Shown: positions 35,624-45,264 of the stretch, piece after piece
Layout of the letters: the number at the start of each line of letters is the position of its first letter
Numbering within the stretch: the first letter of the stretch is position 1
Origin: an uncultured Planktomarina sp.
GTDB taxonomy: Bacteria > Pseudomonadota > Alphaproteobacteria > Rhodobacterales > Rhodobacteraceae
Direction: 5' to 3'
Length of the DNA stretch: 64,000 nucleotides
NCBI GenBank assembly: GCA_905182425.1
Contig: CAJJBP010000002.1
Span: forward strand, 35,286 to 99,285
The notes under the pieces: generated by a model
What the model was told of the DNA's origin: nothing
What the model saw: only the letters and a program-made list of their open reading frames with translations
Databases searched by the model: none
Translations under genes and position numbers: made by a program

Positions 35624-37336
35624 ATGAAACGTATTCTAATCACTTCTGCAATTCCCTACATTAACGGGATAAAACATCTCGGCAACCTAATCGGAAGCCA
35701 GCTTCCTGCAGATCTATTTGCAAGATACCATCGCGCCAGAGGAAATGAAGTGATGTTTCTTTGCGCTACTGACGAGCATGGAACACCTGCAGAGTTGGCA
35801 GCTGCAAAAGCGGGTAAACCTGTGGAGAAATTTTGTGCTGAAATGCACACAATTCAAGCTAAAATTGCCCTGGGTTTTCGTCTCTCTTTTGATCACTTTG
35901 GCCGCAGTTCATCAGTTCAAAACCGCCAATTAACTCAGCATTTTGCCGCCCGCCTCGCAGATGAAGGACTAATCCGGGAGGTCGATGAGCAACAAGTTTA
36001 CTCCCATGCTGATAAACGCTTTTTACCAGACCGCTATATCGAAGGGACATGCCCTAACTGTGGGTACAGCAGTGCGCGTGGGGATCAATGCGAAAACTGT
36101 ACAAAGCAACTCAATCCAACCGATTTGATTGATCCCAAATCCTCAGTGTCCGGTTCAACAGATCTCGAAGTGCGCAACACACGCCACCTTTATTTATGCC
36201 AGTCCAAAATGCGGGATACCCTAAATGCTTGGATAGATGAAAAAGTTGATTGGCCAATCCTTACAACATCTATTGCCAAAAAATGGCTAAATGATGGCGA
36301 TGGTTTGCAAGACCGAGGAATTACCCGTGATCTGGATTGGGGTGTGCCAGTGCGCAAAGGTGAAGCTGAATGGCCAGGCATGGAAGATAAGGTTTTTTAC
36401 GTCTGGTTCGATGCACCTATTGAGTACATCGCATGTGCGAGAGAGTGGGTTGACGCTGGGAAAGGGGATAATTGGGAACGTTGGTGGCGCACAGATAAAG
36501 GCGCCAATGATGTTACATATTACCAATTTATGGGCAAAGATAATGTGCCTTTTCACACTCTTTCGTTCCCTGCAACGATCTTGGGATCTGGTGAGCCCTG
36601 GAAACTGGTCGATTATATAAAATCGTTCAACTATCTAAATTACGACGGCGGTCAATTCAGCACCAGTCAAGGCCGAGGGATCTTCATGGATCAGGCTTTG
36701 GAAATTCTACCCCCAGATTATTGGCGTTGGTGGCTTCTTAGCCATGCACCTGAATCTTCTGACAGTGAATTTACGTGGGAGAATTTCCAAGCTGGTGTTA
36801 ACAAAGATCTTGCAGATGTTTTAGGTAACTTTGTGTCCCGAGTAACGAAATTCTGCCGATCTAAATTTGGTGAAATTATTCCATCTGGTGGCACATACGG
36901 CCATCTAGAAGAGGATTTATTCTCTAATCTTCAAAATAGGCTGGAAGCATATCAAGCTCATATGGAAGCGGTAGATGTGCGCAAATCCGCAGCAGAATTA
37001 CGCGCAATCTGGGTCCTTGGCAACGAATATCTCCAATCTGCAGAACCTTGGGCGGTGTATAAAGCGGATTCAGAGGCGGCGGCGATGATCGTGCGAGTCT
37101 CGTTAAACTTAATTGCTCTTTATAGCCAACTCTCTTCGCCCTTCATTCCCGATGCCTCGTCTCAAATGCGGGTGGCGATGGGTATAGATGATCAAGCATG
37201 GCCTATTTCAATTATTGACGCCATGGATAAATGTACCGAAGGAAGTACTTTTACCGTCCCAGAAAACTTGTTCAATAAAATATCTGATGAGAACCGTGAA
37301 GAGTGGGCGATTAAATTTTCTGGAGTTCGAGACTAA
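35624..37336 (+). CDS. metG: Methionyl-tRNA synthetase
   Basis: A 570-residue class I synthetase that charges tRNA-Met. The HIGH-type motif is in [20 protein letters not shown] (residues 8-27), the zinc knuckle cysteines in [17 protein letters not shown] (about residues 143-159), and the KMSKS equivalent is FSTSQGRG (about residue 345). The [20 protein letters not shown] block precedes the anticodon-binding helical domain. There is no C-terminal EMAP/Arc1p-like extension, as is usual for this lineage. Confidence 0.96.
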   Translation: MKRILITSAIPYINGIKHLGNLIGSQLPADLFARYHRARGNEVMFLCATDEHGTPAELAAAKAGKPVEKFCAEMHTIQAKIALGFRLSFDHFGRSSSVQNRQLTQHFAARLADEGLIREVDEQQVYSHADKRFLPDRYIEGTCPNCGYSSARGDQCENCTKQLNPTDLIDPKSSVSGSTDLEVRNTRHLYLCQSKMRDTLNAWIDEKVDWPILTTSIAKKWLNDGDGLQDRGITRDLDWGVPVRKGEAEWPGMEDKVFYVWFDAPIEYIACAREWVDAGKGDNWERWWRTDKGANDVTYYQFMGKDNVPFHTLSFPATILGSGEPWKLVDYIKSFNYLNYDGGQFSTSQGRGIFMDQALEILPPDYWRWWLLSHAPESSDSEFTWENFQAGVNKDLADVLGNFVSRVTKFCRSKFGEIIPSGGTYGHLEEDLFSNLQNRLEAYQAHMEAVDVRKSAAELRAIWVLGNEYLQSAEPWAVYKADSEAAAMIVRVSLNLIALYSQLSSPFIPDASSQMRVAMGIDDQAWPISIIDAMDKCTEGSTFTVPENLFNKISDENREEWAIKFSGVRD

Positions 37337-37581
37337 AATATTAATAAGTTACCTCTACACAGACCTACAGAGTTCATTGCGTGAAAATATAGATCTTAAG
37401 GCTATATGTACGGATCATTTCAAAAAACAGGCATGTCTAAGACATTCAAAAATCGCCCAAACACAAGGTACTATCCGAAAAGTACTCTAATTCGGGGACC
37501 TAACGACTGCTACCTATAAAGAGCCATTAATGTAGATCCAAATTTAGATAGCAGACATTACAAATATATATCGCGAGACTG

Positions 37582-39096
37582 CTAAAGTAAAATATCTTTA
37601 TACCGTGAACGCAGTTCAGCTTTTTGGACTTTGCCCATCGTATTGCGGGGCAAAGCCTCTACAATCAGAACTTTTTTGGGTTGTTTGTAACGCGCAATGT
37701 TACCGGCTAGGGCATCCATAACATCAGTTGATCTAAGTGTTTTGCTCACCACCACGGCGACAACTGCCTCACCAAAATCGCTATGCGGCACTCCGACAAC
37801 TGCGCTTTCAATTACTCCGTCAAGATCGTCGATTAACGTTTCAACTTCTTTAGGATATATGTTCAAACCGCCAGAAATAATCAAATCTTTCCCACGCCCA
37901 ACAATATGCAAATAGCCATCGTCATCAATCATCCCCAAATCTCCAGTTATGAAAAACCCATTAGCGCGCAATTCCTCTGCAGTTTTTTCTGGCATATTCC
38001 AATAACCCTGAAATAGATTAGGGCCCCTTACCTCCAAGACTCCAACCTCGCCGTTCTCCAAAAGTTCTCCCGTCACCGGATTACAAATCTTTAGCTCAAC
38101 TCCCGGCAAAGCAAAGCCAACCGTACCAGGACGGCGCTCACCTACATATGGATTGGTTGCGTTCATATTGGTCTCAGTCATTCCGTAACGTTCCAAAATG
38201 GCATGTCCAGTAATCTTGCTCCAACGCTCGTGTGTTTCACGCAATAAAGGCGCAGATCCAGACACGAAAAGGCGCATCCCATTAGTAGCATGCGCAAGTA
38301 GTTTTTGCTCAAGCAGGCGTACATAAAAAGTTGGGACACCCATTAAAACAGTAGCCTTAGGCATAGCATCAATTATCGCATCCGCATCAAAGCCATTCAT
38401 AAAAATACAGGCACTTCCAGACATAAGAGAAATATTTGTTGCAACAAACAAACCGTGCGTGTGGAAAATTGGCAAGGCGTGAATAAGCACATCACTTGGG
38501 GTAAAGTCCCAACATTCAAGTAAAGCCTCGGAGTTACTTGCAAGCGCACCGTGCGTTAACATCGCTCCTTTCGAGCGGCCCGTAGTACCGGAAGTATAAA
38601 GGATCGCGGCTAAGTCATCTGCACGTCGAGTAATAGCAATAAATCCCGCCTGAGACGCATCTCGTTTTCGAGTTAAAGAACCACTTTCATCTGCCGCCAA
38701 AGTTAGAACAGAGGCAACACGCGCAAGGTCAGCGATCTTTTGCAAATCATCTAATTTTTTTGGATCACAGATAAAAATAGTAGGTGTAGCGTCATTCAAA
38801 AAGTAGGATACTTCATGTCCTGTATATGCTGGATTAAGAGGTAAGAAGACTGCACCCGCTAGAACGGTTGCGAAGTATAGTTCCAGCATTGCGCGCGCTT
38901 TAGGCACTTGAACAGCGACCCGGTCTCCAGGTTGAATACCATGTTCAACCAAAACGGAAGCTAACTTTTCAGCATTTTCAAAAAAATCTGCATAGCTTTG
39001 AAACTCATCTCCAAAAAATAAGAATGGAGCATCTTCGCGGCCTACACTTCCTAATCGCAATGCATGTGCAAGAAAATTATTAGAATATTTTGTCAA
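37582..39096 (-). CDS. matB: Malonyl-CoA synthetase (acyl-adenylate-forming)
   Basis: A 504-residue ANL-superfamily ligase. The ATP-binding P-loop is ILYTSGTTGRSKGAMLTHGA (about residues 166-185), the adenylate motif is ERYGMTETNMNATNPY, and the hinge is GRGKDLIISGGLNIYPKEVE (about residue 405). The catalytic lysine is in NTMGKVQKAELR near the C-terminus. The protein as a whole is like MatB, which makes malonyl-CoA from malonate, ATP and CoA. Malonate may arise here from pyrimidine or amide breakdown; the amidase gene directly upstream (14-base gap) could supply it, but that is inference. Confidence 0.82.
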   Translation of the reverse strand: MTKYSNNFLAHALRLGSVGREDAPFLFFGDEFQSYADFFENAEKLASVLVEHGIQPGDRVAVQVPKARAMLELYFATVLAGAVFLPLNPAYTGHEVSYFLNDATPTIFICDPKKLDDLQKIADLARVASVLTLAADESGSLTRKRDASQAGFIAITRRADDLAAILYTSGTTGRSKGAMLTHGALASNSEALLECWDFTPSDVLIHALPIFHTHGLFVATNISLMSGSACIFMNGFDADAIIDAMPKATVLMGVPTFYVRLLEQKLLAHATNGMRLFVSGSAPLLRETHERWSKITGHAILERYGMTETNMNATNPYVGERRPGTVGFALPGVELKICNPVTGELLENGEVGVLEVRGPNLFQGYWNMPEKTAEELRANGFFITGDLGMIDDDGYLHIVGRGKDLIISGGLNIYPKEVETLIDDLDGVIESAVVGVPHSDFGEAVVAVVVSKTLRSTDVMDALAGNIARYKQPKKVLIVEALPRNTMGKVQKAELRSRYKDILL

Positions 39097-39110
39097 TTCC
39101 AGAGTTCCAA

Positions 39111-40547
39111 TTAATATGTTACGGGATCAATTGGTCCCCATGGGCCACCGACAGCCATCTCAACATAACGCGCCGCCGCCAGCAACGCAGCCTCACCGCG
39201 CGGTTTGCCAATCAACTGCAAACCAACAGGCAATCCGCGCGGTCCCAAACCAACCGGAACGGAGATTGCGGGTAATCCAACGGTTGTTGCCAAGAAAGCA
39301 AAGCGCAGCCAATCCATATACCCCGGCAACTCAATACCACCAACAACTCGCACCCATTCTTCAGACTGTAAATGCGGCATACAACCTACTGTGGGACAAG
39401 CCAAAACGTCGTAAGTATTGAAAAGTTCAATCATAGCATTAAAAATCATCGATCGATTCAGGTACGCTTCGACAATATCATCTAGCGTTAAAGCAAGACC
39501 AAAGGTCATATTATCGGCTAATGTCTTTTTGAAATGTTGTTGAATGTCATGTGGCATACGTTTAGCGTCTGCCGCCCAAATCAAACCCCGCAGCGTATGA
39601 TATGTGTGCTCGAGTTTTGATAAATCTGGAGAAGTTAACTCGACTCGTGTTCCATTTTTTTCAAGTTGGTACATGACGTCAGAAAGATGTTGTTTCATTT
39701 CGGTATCTATCTGGCCAAAGCCCCCTAAATCTGGCGAAAACGCAATTTTTAGCTTACCATCAGCCCGCTTAACAGCTTCCTGGTAGGGGGTGCATGGTGC
39801 AGGGTAGGATATGGCAATTCTAGGGTCGAAACCTGACATCGCATCCAAAAACAGCGCACAATCAGTCACTGACCTTGCCATTGGACCTTGTGTAGGTTCA
39901 ATCATAAAAGCATTATCTGTTCCTGGGCCACAAGCCACTCCAGGGCTTGGACGCAGGCCAACAACTCCACAATATGCCGCGGGTGTTCGTAAGCTACCAC
40001 CATGGTCCGAGCCATGGCTTAACCAAATCTCACCAGCAGCTAAGGAAGCAGCAGCGCCGCCCGAAGATCCCCCAGCATTGAGGGTAGTATCCCAGGGATT
40101 AAAAGTGGGACCAAAAACTTCGTTGAACGTATTTCCACCCGCACCTAATTCCGGTGTATTCGTTTTACCAAGTACTACCCCACCACATCCTTCAAGTCGT
40201 TCGACCATTGGATCACTTTCCGTGGGTATAAAATTGGAATATCCTTTGGTTCCAAAAGTACAAATAACGTCTTTAACTTTTTGCAAATCCTTTATGGTAA
40301 TGGGCAAGCCTGCTAACCAACCCGGCATATCAGAGTTTTTAAAATTGAGATTGGCGGCCCCCTTACGGGCCCGATCCTCACATATCGTGGGAGTGGCATT
40401 TATTAACGGTCCAGTTTGCGAAATTCGAAGAGTAGCTACGTCTAAAAGTTCAGACGACGAAACCTCACCACGTTTCAACATTTCAACAACCTTGTGGGCC
40501 TCAATGGCGCATAATTCTGGACCTAGGAATTTTGGCCGGTCAATCAT
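39111..40547 (-). CDS. Amidase (amidase-signature family)
   Basis: A 478-residue amidase-signature hydrolase with the Ser-cisSer-Lys triad: lysine in GLPITIKDLQKV (about residue 90), cis-serine in NAGGSSGGAAASLAAG (about residue 166) and the nucleophilic serine in DHGGSLRTPAAYCG (about residue 190). It resembles GatA, but no gatB/gatC is nearby and the C-terminal half differs, so a catabolic amidase is more likely than the tRNA amidotransferase. It is transcribed with matB, 14 bases downstream. Confidence 0.86.
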   Translation of the reverse strand: MIDRPKFLGPELCAIEAHKVVEMLKRGEVSSSELLDVATLRISQTGPLINATPTICEDRARKGAANLNFKNSDMPGWLAGLPITIKDLQKVKDVICTFGTKGYSNFIPTESDPMVERLEGCGGVVLGKTNTPELGAGGNTFNEVFGPTFNPWDTTLNAGGSSGGAAASLAAGEIWLSHGSDHGGSLRTPAAYCGVVGLRPSPGVACGPGTDNAFMIEPTQGPMARSVTDCALFLDAMSGFDPRIAISYPAPCTPYQEAVKRADGKLKIAFSPDLGGFGQIDTEMKQHLSDVMYQLEKNGTRVELTSPDLSKLEHTYHTLRGLIWAADAKRMPHDIQQHFKKTLADNMTFGLALTLDDIVEAYLNRSMIFNAMIELFNTYDVLACPTVGCMPHLQSEEWVRVVGGIELPGYMDWLRFAFLATTVGLPAISVPVGLGPRGLPVGLQLIGKPRGEAALLAAARYVEMAVGGPWGPIDPVTY

Positions 40548-40816
40548 ATTTTTCGCTTTCTTACTATTTTAGGAGACCCTATATTAATCGGCTATGAAAA
40601 AAATTGTTAGGTTGTTTTATTCAGAGATCTACGACACACGGCATTATTAATATTATGTATATGTATTGGTTCCCATTATTTTTCCAATTCTCAAGCGAGT
40701 TAATATTTTCAACAGGCCTTGGCCGCCGATGAGTTCCTTTTTGGCCCACTTTGGTTTCCCTTCTTGGAACGATAGCCTCGCTTTACCATGTTTTAAGAGA
40801 AAATTTAGTTGCAATC

Positions 40817-40902
40817 TGGTACCCGCGGCCGGACTCGAACCGGCACGGCCGTTAAGCCTGAGGATTTTAAGTCCTCTATGTCTACCATTCCATCACGCGG
40901 GC
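40817..40902 (-). tRNA. tRNA-Leu (anticodon UAA)
   Basis: On the minus strand an 86-base cloverleaf is complete: acceptor arms GCCCGCG and CGCGGGT, anticodon loop CTTAAAA giving UAA, a long variable arm, a T-arm with GGTTCGAGTCC, and an encoded CCA. The long variable arm confirms a class II tRNA. Confidence 0.96.
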
Positions 40903-40947
40903 TTTGGGCGAACATAGGCAAATCGACAGGCGTGTAAAGTGGGATTT

Positions 40948-41500
40948 TTATAAATCAGTACCAAGATCTTTGATCATTTCACGTTCGGGCATGAACGGGT
41001 TTAACGCGAGTGCTTTTCGTAGTTCTATCTGCGCCTCAACTTCCTGCCCAAGAGCAACGTGCGTTAGAGCTTTTCCCGATAATGCACCTAAATGCCGCGG
41101 TCTCAAATTGAGCGCATCTTGCAGATCAAAAAGGGCCTTTTCAAAGTTTAAATCTAAATATCGCGCAAAGGCGCGTTGATTATAACCCTCCGCATAATTT
41201 GGGCAGTAAGTGATCAACTCACTCAATACCTTCTCAGCCAATTTTAAATTTCCACGTTTTATATTTAGCAAACCAGAAGATAACAACATTTGCGATTTCT
41301 GATCAGGGGCCTGGGTCCACAAGGCCCAAAGTTGTCCTGTTACTAAGTCAGCGTCGCTAGCAAATTTTGAGAACTTCAGCCGATCATAGGCCCGATCTAA
41401 ATCAGCTTCGATTGCGATGTTTTCAGGACAGTCTGCCTCAGAAGGCTCGGCAAATCCGATTGACCCGAAAACTGCAGCAATGATAAATAAACTATTTCAT
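40948..41500 (-). pseudogene. Exported TPR protein gene with a frameshift at its start
   Basis: The main frame encodes tetratricopeptide-like repeats (AEKVLSELITYCPNYAEGYN, then AFARYLDLNFEKALFDLQDA and LSGKALTHVALGQEVEAQ). Read upstream in the same frame, it continues without a stop to 41490 and encodes a signal peptide (LFIIAAVFGSIGFAEPSEAD). There is no ATG, GTG or TTG in that frame before the mature region. The only plausible start, ATG at 41500, is one base out of frame and meets TAG after two codons. A one-base indel near 41491-41497 would therefore restore a protein of about 184 residues. Either the gene is silenced or the sequence has an error there; the internal TTG at 41322 would give an unexported fragment. 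Confidence 0.7.
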
Positions 41501-41616
41501 TGTTGTACACATGGTATGACTTTATAAAAGGTCAATACTCTAATTGGTTTACTGATAAAACTCCAACTTGTACTATTTTCAAGTCTTAAATTAACTTTTG
41601 TATGATCATAACTTAA

Positions 41617-42408
41617 TTATAGGCTTTTACGAATAAGTTTTGAAAGCTTTGGGAAAACCATATCATTTGCACAAATCAGTTCTCCATCATCTACAATATT
41701 TCCTTTTGGATTGATTGGCTCTATAAACCCGCCAGCCTCCTTTATTATGATAACACCAGAGCCAATGCTACAATAATCCAATCCACGTTCCCAAAAGCCG
41801 TCATACCGGCCAGCGGCGACATAGGCCAAATCAAGAGAAGTGGTTCCCCAACCACGAATACCAGCACTTACAGACGATATTTCAGCAAGGTCTTTAAGTG
41901 CTATTGGAAGATCCTTCCGGCCAGCTGCCGGTAAACCTGTAGCTAAGACACACTCGATCAAAGCTTGGCGACCAGAAACGCGTAAACGTGTTTCGTTCAT
42001 CCATGCACCTTGACCTTTTTCTGCAAAAAAGCACTCATCTTTAGCAGCATCATAAATCACGCCCGACACTATTTCGCCTTTATGTTCTAAAGCTATTGAA
42101 ACTGCGTAATGGGGCATTCCATGCAAAAAGTTAGTTACCCCATCCAGTGTACAAACAATCCAACGTCGCGTCGGATCTTTGCCTAGAACATCCCCAGATG
42201 CTTCAGATTTATATCCATAAGTAGAACGCGCGAGCTCTAGTTCTTCTTTAATTATTTTCTCAGCTTGCAAAATAGCACGCGACACAAAGTCCACAGCTCC
42301 CGTTACGGACACTTGCAAGTTTTCAACTTCACGAAAATCCTTTGCCAAAGAACGGCCAGCCTTACGGGCAGTGGCTATCATTACGTTCATATTTGCGCTT
42401 TGGGCCAT
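41617..42408 (-). CDS. Inositol-monophosphatase-like protein with altered active site
   Basis: The 263-residue protein follows the SuhB/IMPase family from end to end. However, the usual metal-binding motif W-I-[IV]-D-P-L-D-G-T-T-N reads WIVCTLDGVTN (residues 83-93). The first aspartate is Cys86 and the catalytic threonine is Val91, while Asp89 is kept. The second metal site, normally P-W-D-x-A-A-G, reads YCSIGSG, with Ser214 for the aspartate. Glu69 remains. Phosphatase activity is therefore doubtful. E. coli SuhB also acts in transcription antitermination independently of catalysis, so a non-catalytic role is conceivable; early decay is the other option. The reading frame is intact. Confidence 0.82.
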   Translation of the reverse strand: MAQSANMNVMIATARKAGRSLAKDFREVENLQVSVTGAVDFVSRAILQAEKIIKEELELARSTYGYKSEASGDVLGKDPTRRWIVCTLDGVTNFLHGMPHYAVSIALEHKGEIVSGVIYDAAKDECFFAEKGQGAWMNETRLRVSGRQALIECVLATGLPAAGRKDLPIALKDLAEISSVSAGIRGWGTTSLDLAYVAAGRYDGFWERGLDYCSIGSGVIIIKEAGGFIEPINPKGNIVDDGELICANDMVFPKLSKLIRKSL

Positions 42409-42548
42409 TATGATGCTCCTGCAGATCAGGGAGCTCCATAAGCCTTACTAGCCCGCTTGCCAAGGGGCTGGCTACGTCGCATCTTAACGGGCTGATTTCT
42501 AGCCAATTTTAAAAGTTGTGCCATGAACGATTTAATTTTATCATCATT

Positions 42549-43371
42549 TCAATTTGCAGCAAATAATTTCCGCGTCAAACCAGTCTCAGCAAGCGGACGC
42601 GTAACGCAACCAGAATGGTAGCGTACCTCATGCAAAACCCAATCCAGTAGTACTGAGACACCACGATTGGATGCTAAAAGAAGTAAAATAACAGCCGTTA
42701 ACTCGACCTGACGCATAGTGCGGAGTGCAACTTTCTCTGGCATCAATATTTGGGAAAATACATCCAATCTTGCGCGATCCACAGGATAAGTAACTTATGT
42801 TTGGTCTCGAAAGTCCTCTGCTTCAATCCACGGCTTTTGTGCCAATACATTTTGACAAGATGCTACAAACAATAGCTTGTGATCGAATAAGGCGAAAATT
42901 CAAAGTCAGAATGTTGTTCCGGGGCAGATGAAATGACTAGGTCAGTTTCCTCGCGCACCAGAGCAGGAAGTGCCTCGAAAGCTACCCCTGGAAGGATATC
43001 AACATCAACTTCCGGCCAGGCTTTACGGAAAGCCTCAGGAACTGGAAATAACCATTCAAAACAAGCGTGACACTCTATCGCAATATGTAATCGTCCTATT
43101 TTGCTTGACTGTATCCGCCTAAACTCAACTTTAGTTGCTTTAATTTAAGGCAATATTTTATCTGCCAGCTTCAGCATTCTCATACCAGCCGCAGCTAACT
43201 TTAACGGTTTGTTCGCCTTACAATAAGATCGACGCCAACTTGATCCTCTAAGGCTTTAATTTGATGAGGCAGAGCGGATTGAGTGAGGTTCAAGACGTCT
43301 GCGGCATTTGATAGACTTCCTAGTTGGTGGATTGCCTGAATTGCTTGCAATTTTTTAAGACCAATTTGCAA
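42549..43371 (-). pseudogene. metR: metR (LysR family) pseudogene
   Basis: Three reading frames joined together rebuild most of a MetR-type LysR regulator. Segment one (43371-43201) is the helix-turn-helix, LQAIQAIHQLGSLSNAADVL then TQSALPHQIKALEDQVGV, ending in TAA. Segment two resumes in another frame (KLAAAGMRMLKLADKILP, stop, then GRLHIAIECHACFEWLFPVP and DVDILPGVAFEALPALVRE). Segment three has DHKLLFVASCQNVLAQKPWI, a stop, then VTYPVDRARLDVFSQILMPE and QVELTAVILLLLASNRGV. At least two frameshifts and three in-frame stops show it is dead. MetR regulates methionine synthesis; no met gene adjoins. Confidence 0.85.
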
Positions 43372-43635
43372 TTATCAAATTCATAATAATAAACGTAAAG
43401 ATGATGACTTTTATTTAGTCATTAACAGGGTTTGTGAGTCAAACCTAAAACAAACGTGAGGCGGACGTGCTTGATAGCTTAATTGAGCATTTATATTACT
43501 AAATAGCGGGAGGAGCTATCACCGAGTACACTTCTCGCACTGCACTTGACCTAAAAGTCTGTAATACTCCCCCTGCCGTAGCTTGAAGCTTGGAATTACG
43601 CGCGCTAAGGTTCTGGTAATTTTTGAGGACCAACT

Positions 43636-44124
43636 ATGACTGACGTTACTTCTTCTTCCGACTTCCCAGATCGTGAGACCCTGCTCTCAATGTCAGGGCT
43701 CGAGTTCATGCAAGCAGTTAAGTTGGGAACCATGCCACGCCCACCAATTTCAAGGGTTTTAAACTTTATTCTCAGCGATGTCTCGGATGGCCAAACCATA
43801 TTTTCAGGCACTCCCAAATTTGAACACTGTAATCCTACGGGCACTCTACATGGCGGATGGTATGGTACAGTGCTGGATAGCTGTATGGCCTGCGCAGTTA
43901 TGACAAAAGTTCCACGAGGCAGTGTTTATACAACGTTAGAGTATAAAATTAACATTGTGCTAAGCATTCCAATTGGAATGCAGGTAAGAGCCCGAGGGTG
44001 GATCCAGCATGTCGGGCGTTCAACTGGAGTTGCTGCGGGCGAAATCAGAGGATTCGAGGATGATAAAGTTTACGCTACTGGGTCAACCACTTGTATTATC
44101 ATGAAGATAAGCAAGTCTTCCTAG
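43636..44124 (+). CDS. PaaI family thioesterase
   Basis: A 162-residue hotdog-fold protein. The PaaI-type active-site block is GTLHGGWYGTVLDSCMACAV (about residues 73-92), followed by YTTLEYKINIVLSIPIGMQV and VGRSTGVAAGEIRGFEDDKV. It probably hydrolyses an aromatic or short acyl-CoA. No catabolic partner is adjacent. Its last 42 bases overlap the 3' end of the convergent DUF2235 gene. Confidence 0.87.
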   Translation: MTDVTSSSDFPDRETLLSMSGLEFMQAVKLGTMPRPPISRVLNFILSDVSDGQTIFSGTPKFEHCNPTGTLHGGWYGTVLDSCMACAVMTKVPRGSVYTTLEYKINIVLSIPIGMQVRARGWIQHVGRSTGVAAGEIRGFEDDKVYATGSTTCIIMKISKSS

Positions 44125-45153
44125 ACCGTTTTTTGGCACAGAGCTATGAATGCGTTCCGAAGGGTAACGCCCGACTTCACGACGCGACCGAGCTAAAAAG
44201 AACTTTTGTAGTCCCCGCCAATTTCCAGTTGAAGGTGCATTGACGTCTTGGGAGATTTCAAAATCCCATCCCTCAGCTAAAAGCAATCCACGGCTTTGTA
44301 ACTGCTGCATCACCCAGACAAATGGAATATTGGACAATGGCCTTGAAATGGCGGCACCAAAAGTTTGTCCACCAATGTCACTATGATTGCCTCGAAACCA
44401 TTTCTGCTCCAAAGATCCTGCCCAATTGGGAGGTGCTGACCACATTACAGGTTTAAACGCCGTGCGCATTTCGTCGAGTGCTAGGGCTTGGAAACCATTG
44501 CTGACACTGCTCCCAATCTGGTCATTATGGAACTTGTGTCGCTCTGCGAAAATTCGCCAAATTAGTGGAACCCGAATGCCTAGCGCTTTGACTGTATCCC
44601 AAACTCCTATTGCAGTAATCTGAGTGGAATGGTGACACTTTTCACGAATAAAACATTGCGCAATCTCGGAAACAGAACCGTTTCGATAAAGACGATAAGC
44701 CATATTAACATTTCTTTGGGTAGCGTGCTCCCGTGTTAAAAGACCAACACGATCGATGATGCCACCCAGCGACCTTACGGCATATGCCCCACGCGAATAT
44801 CCAAGCAAGAATATTTTATCGCCAGGGCGATAGCGGCTTGCCAAAGCTCCATAGGCCTGTTGAATCTGCAAATCAATGCCACGGCCTGCAAGCACAGCCA
44901 TTGCCGAGGCATAGCTACGATCTTTAAATTGCAGACCTCGTTGATAGTGCAGAAAAACTCCCTTCGAATTTGCGGCTTTAAGTAAGTCATAAGCCATCCG
45001 CGCATGAGACTGATAACCGGGCTCTAGCCGTGACATAGTTCCATCTAGAATAATAACATGCGTCAGAGCCTCATCAACGAGGCGCCTCTCAGGCATTTTC
45101 TTACTTTTACGATCCCGCAAAAAACGCGTGGAAACCCAACGCCATAGAGCCAT
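44083..45153 (-). CDS. DUF2235 domain protein (alpha/beta-hydrolase-like)
   Basis: This 356-residue protein shows the DUF2235 layout: THVIILDGTMSRLEPG near the N-terminus, the nucleophile elbow IFLLGYSRGAYAVRSLGGII (GxSxG, about residue 120), IGVWDTVKALGIRVP, and the late motif WFRGNHSDIGGQTF with the catalytic histidine and aspartate. Related domains occur in type VI secretion phospholipase effectors (Tle1), but no secretion gene or immunity partner is nearby, and many DUF2235 proteins are house-keeping and uncharacterised. It starts seven bases after the remnant of a molybdopterin hydroxylase gene. Confidence 0.83.
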   Translation of the reverse strand: MALWRWVSTRFLRDRKSKKMPERRLVDEALTHVIILDGTMSRLEPGYQSHARMAYDLLKAANSKGVFLHYQRGLQFKDRSYASAMAVLAGRGIDLQIQQAYGALASRYRPGDKIFLLGYSRGAYAVRSLGGIIDRVGLLTREHATQRNVNMAYRLYRNGSVSEIAQCFIREKCHHSTQITAIGVWDTVKALGIRVPLIWRIFAERHKFHNDQIGSSVSNGFQALALDEMRTAFKPVMWSAPPNWAGSLEQKWFRGNHSDIGGQTFGAAISRPLSNIPFVWVMQQLQSRGLLLAEGWDFEISQDVNAPSTGNWRGLQKFFLARSRREVGRYPSERIHSSVPKNGLGRLAYLHDNTSG

Positions 45154-45159
45154 ATCAGT

Positions 45160-45264
45160 TTACCCAGAAGTTTGCAGCATGTGCCAAACACGGTGAGGCG
45201 TAAATGGCATGTCCGCTTGATTTACACCTCGACCCGCCAAAGCATTCATCACAGACAGCAACCG
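45160..45264 (-). pseudogene. 3' remnant of a xanthine/CO dehydrogenase-type molybdopterin subunit gene
   Basis: The frame reads RLLSVMNALAGRGVNQADMP followed by FTPHRVWHML and a stop at 45160. This is the typical C-terminal end of CoxL/XdhB-type large subunits (NAL ... G ... DMP.TP.RVW). Upstream the frame loses recognisable sequence, so only the last 35 codons survive. DUF2235 follows seven bases downstream. Confidence 0.6.
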
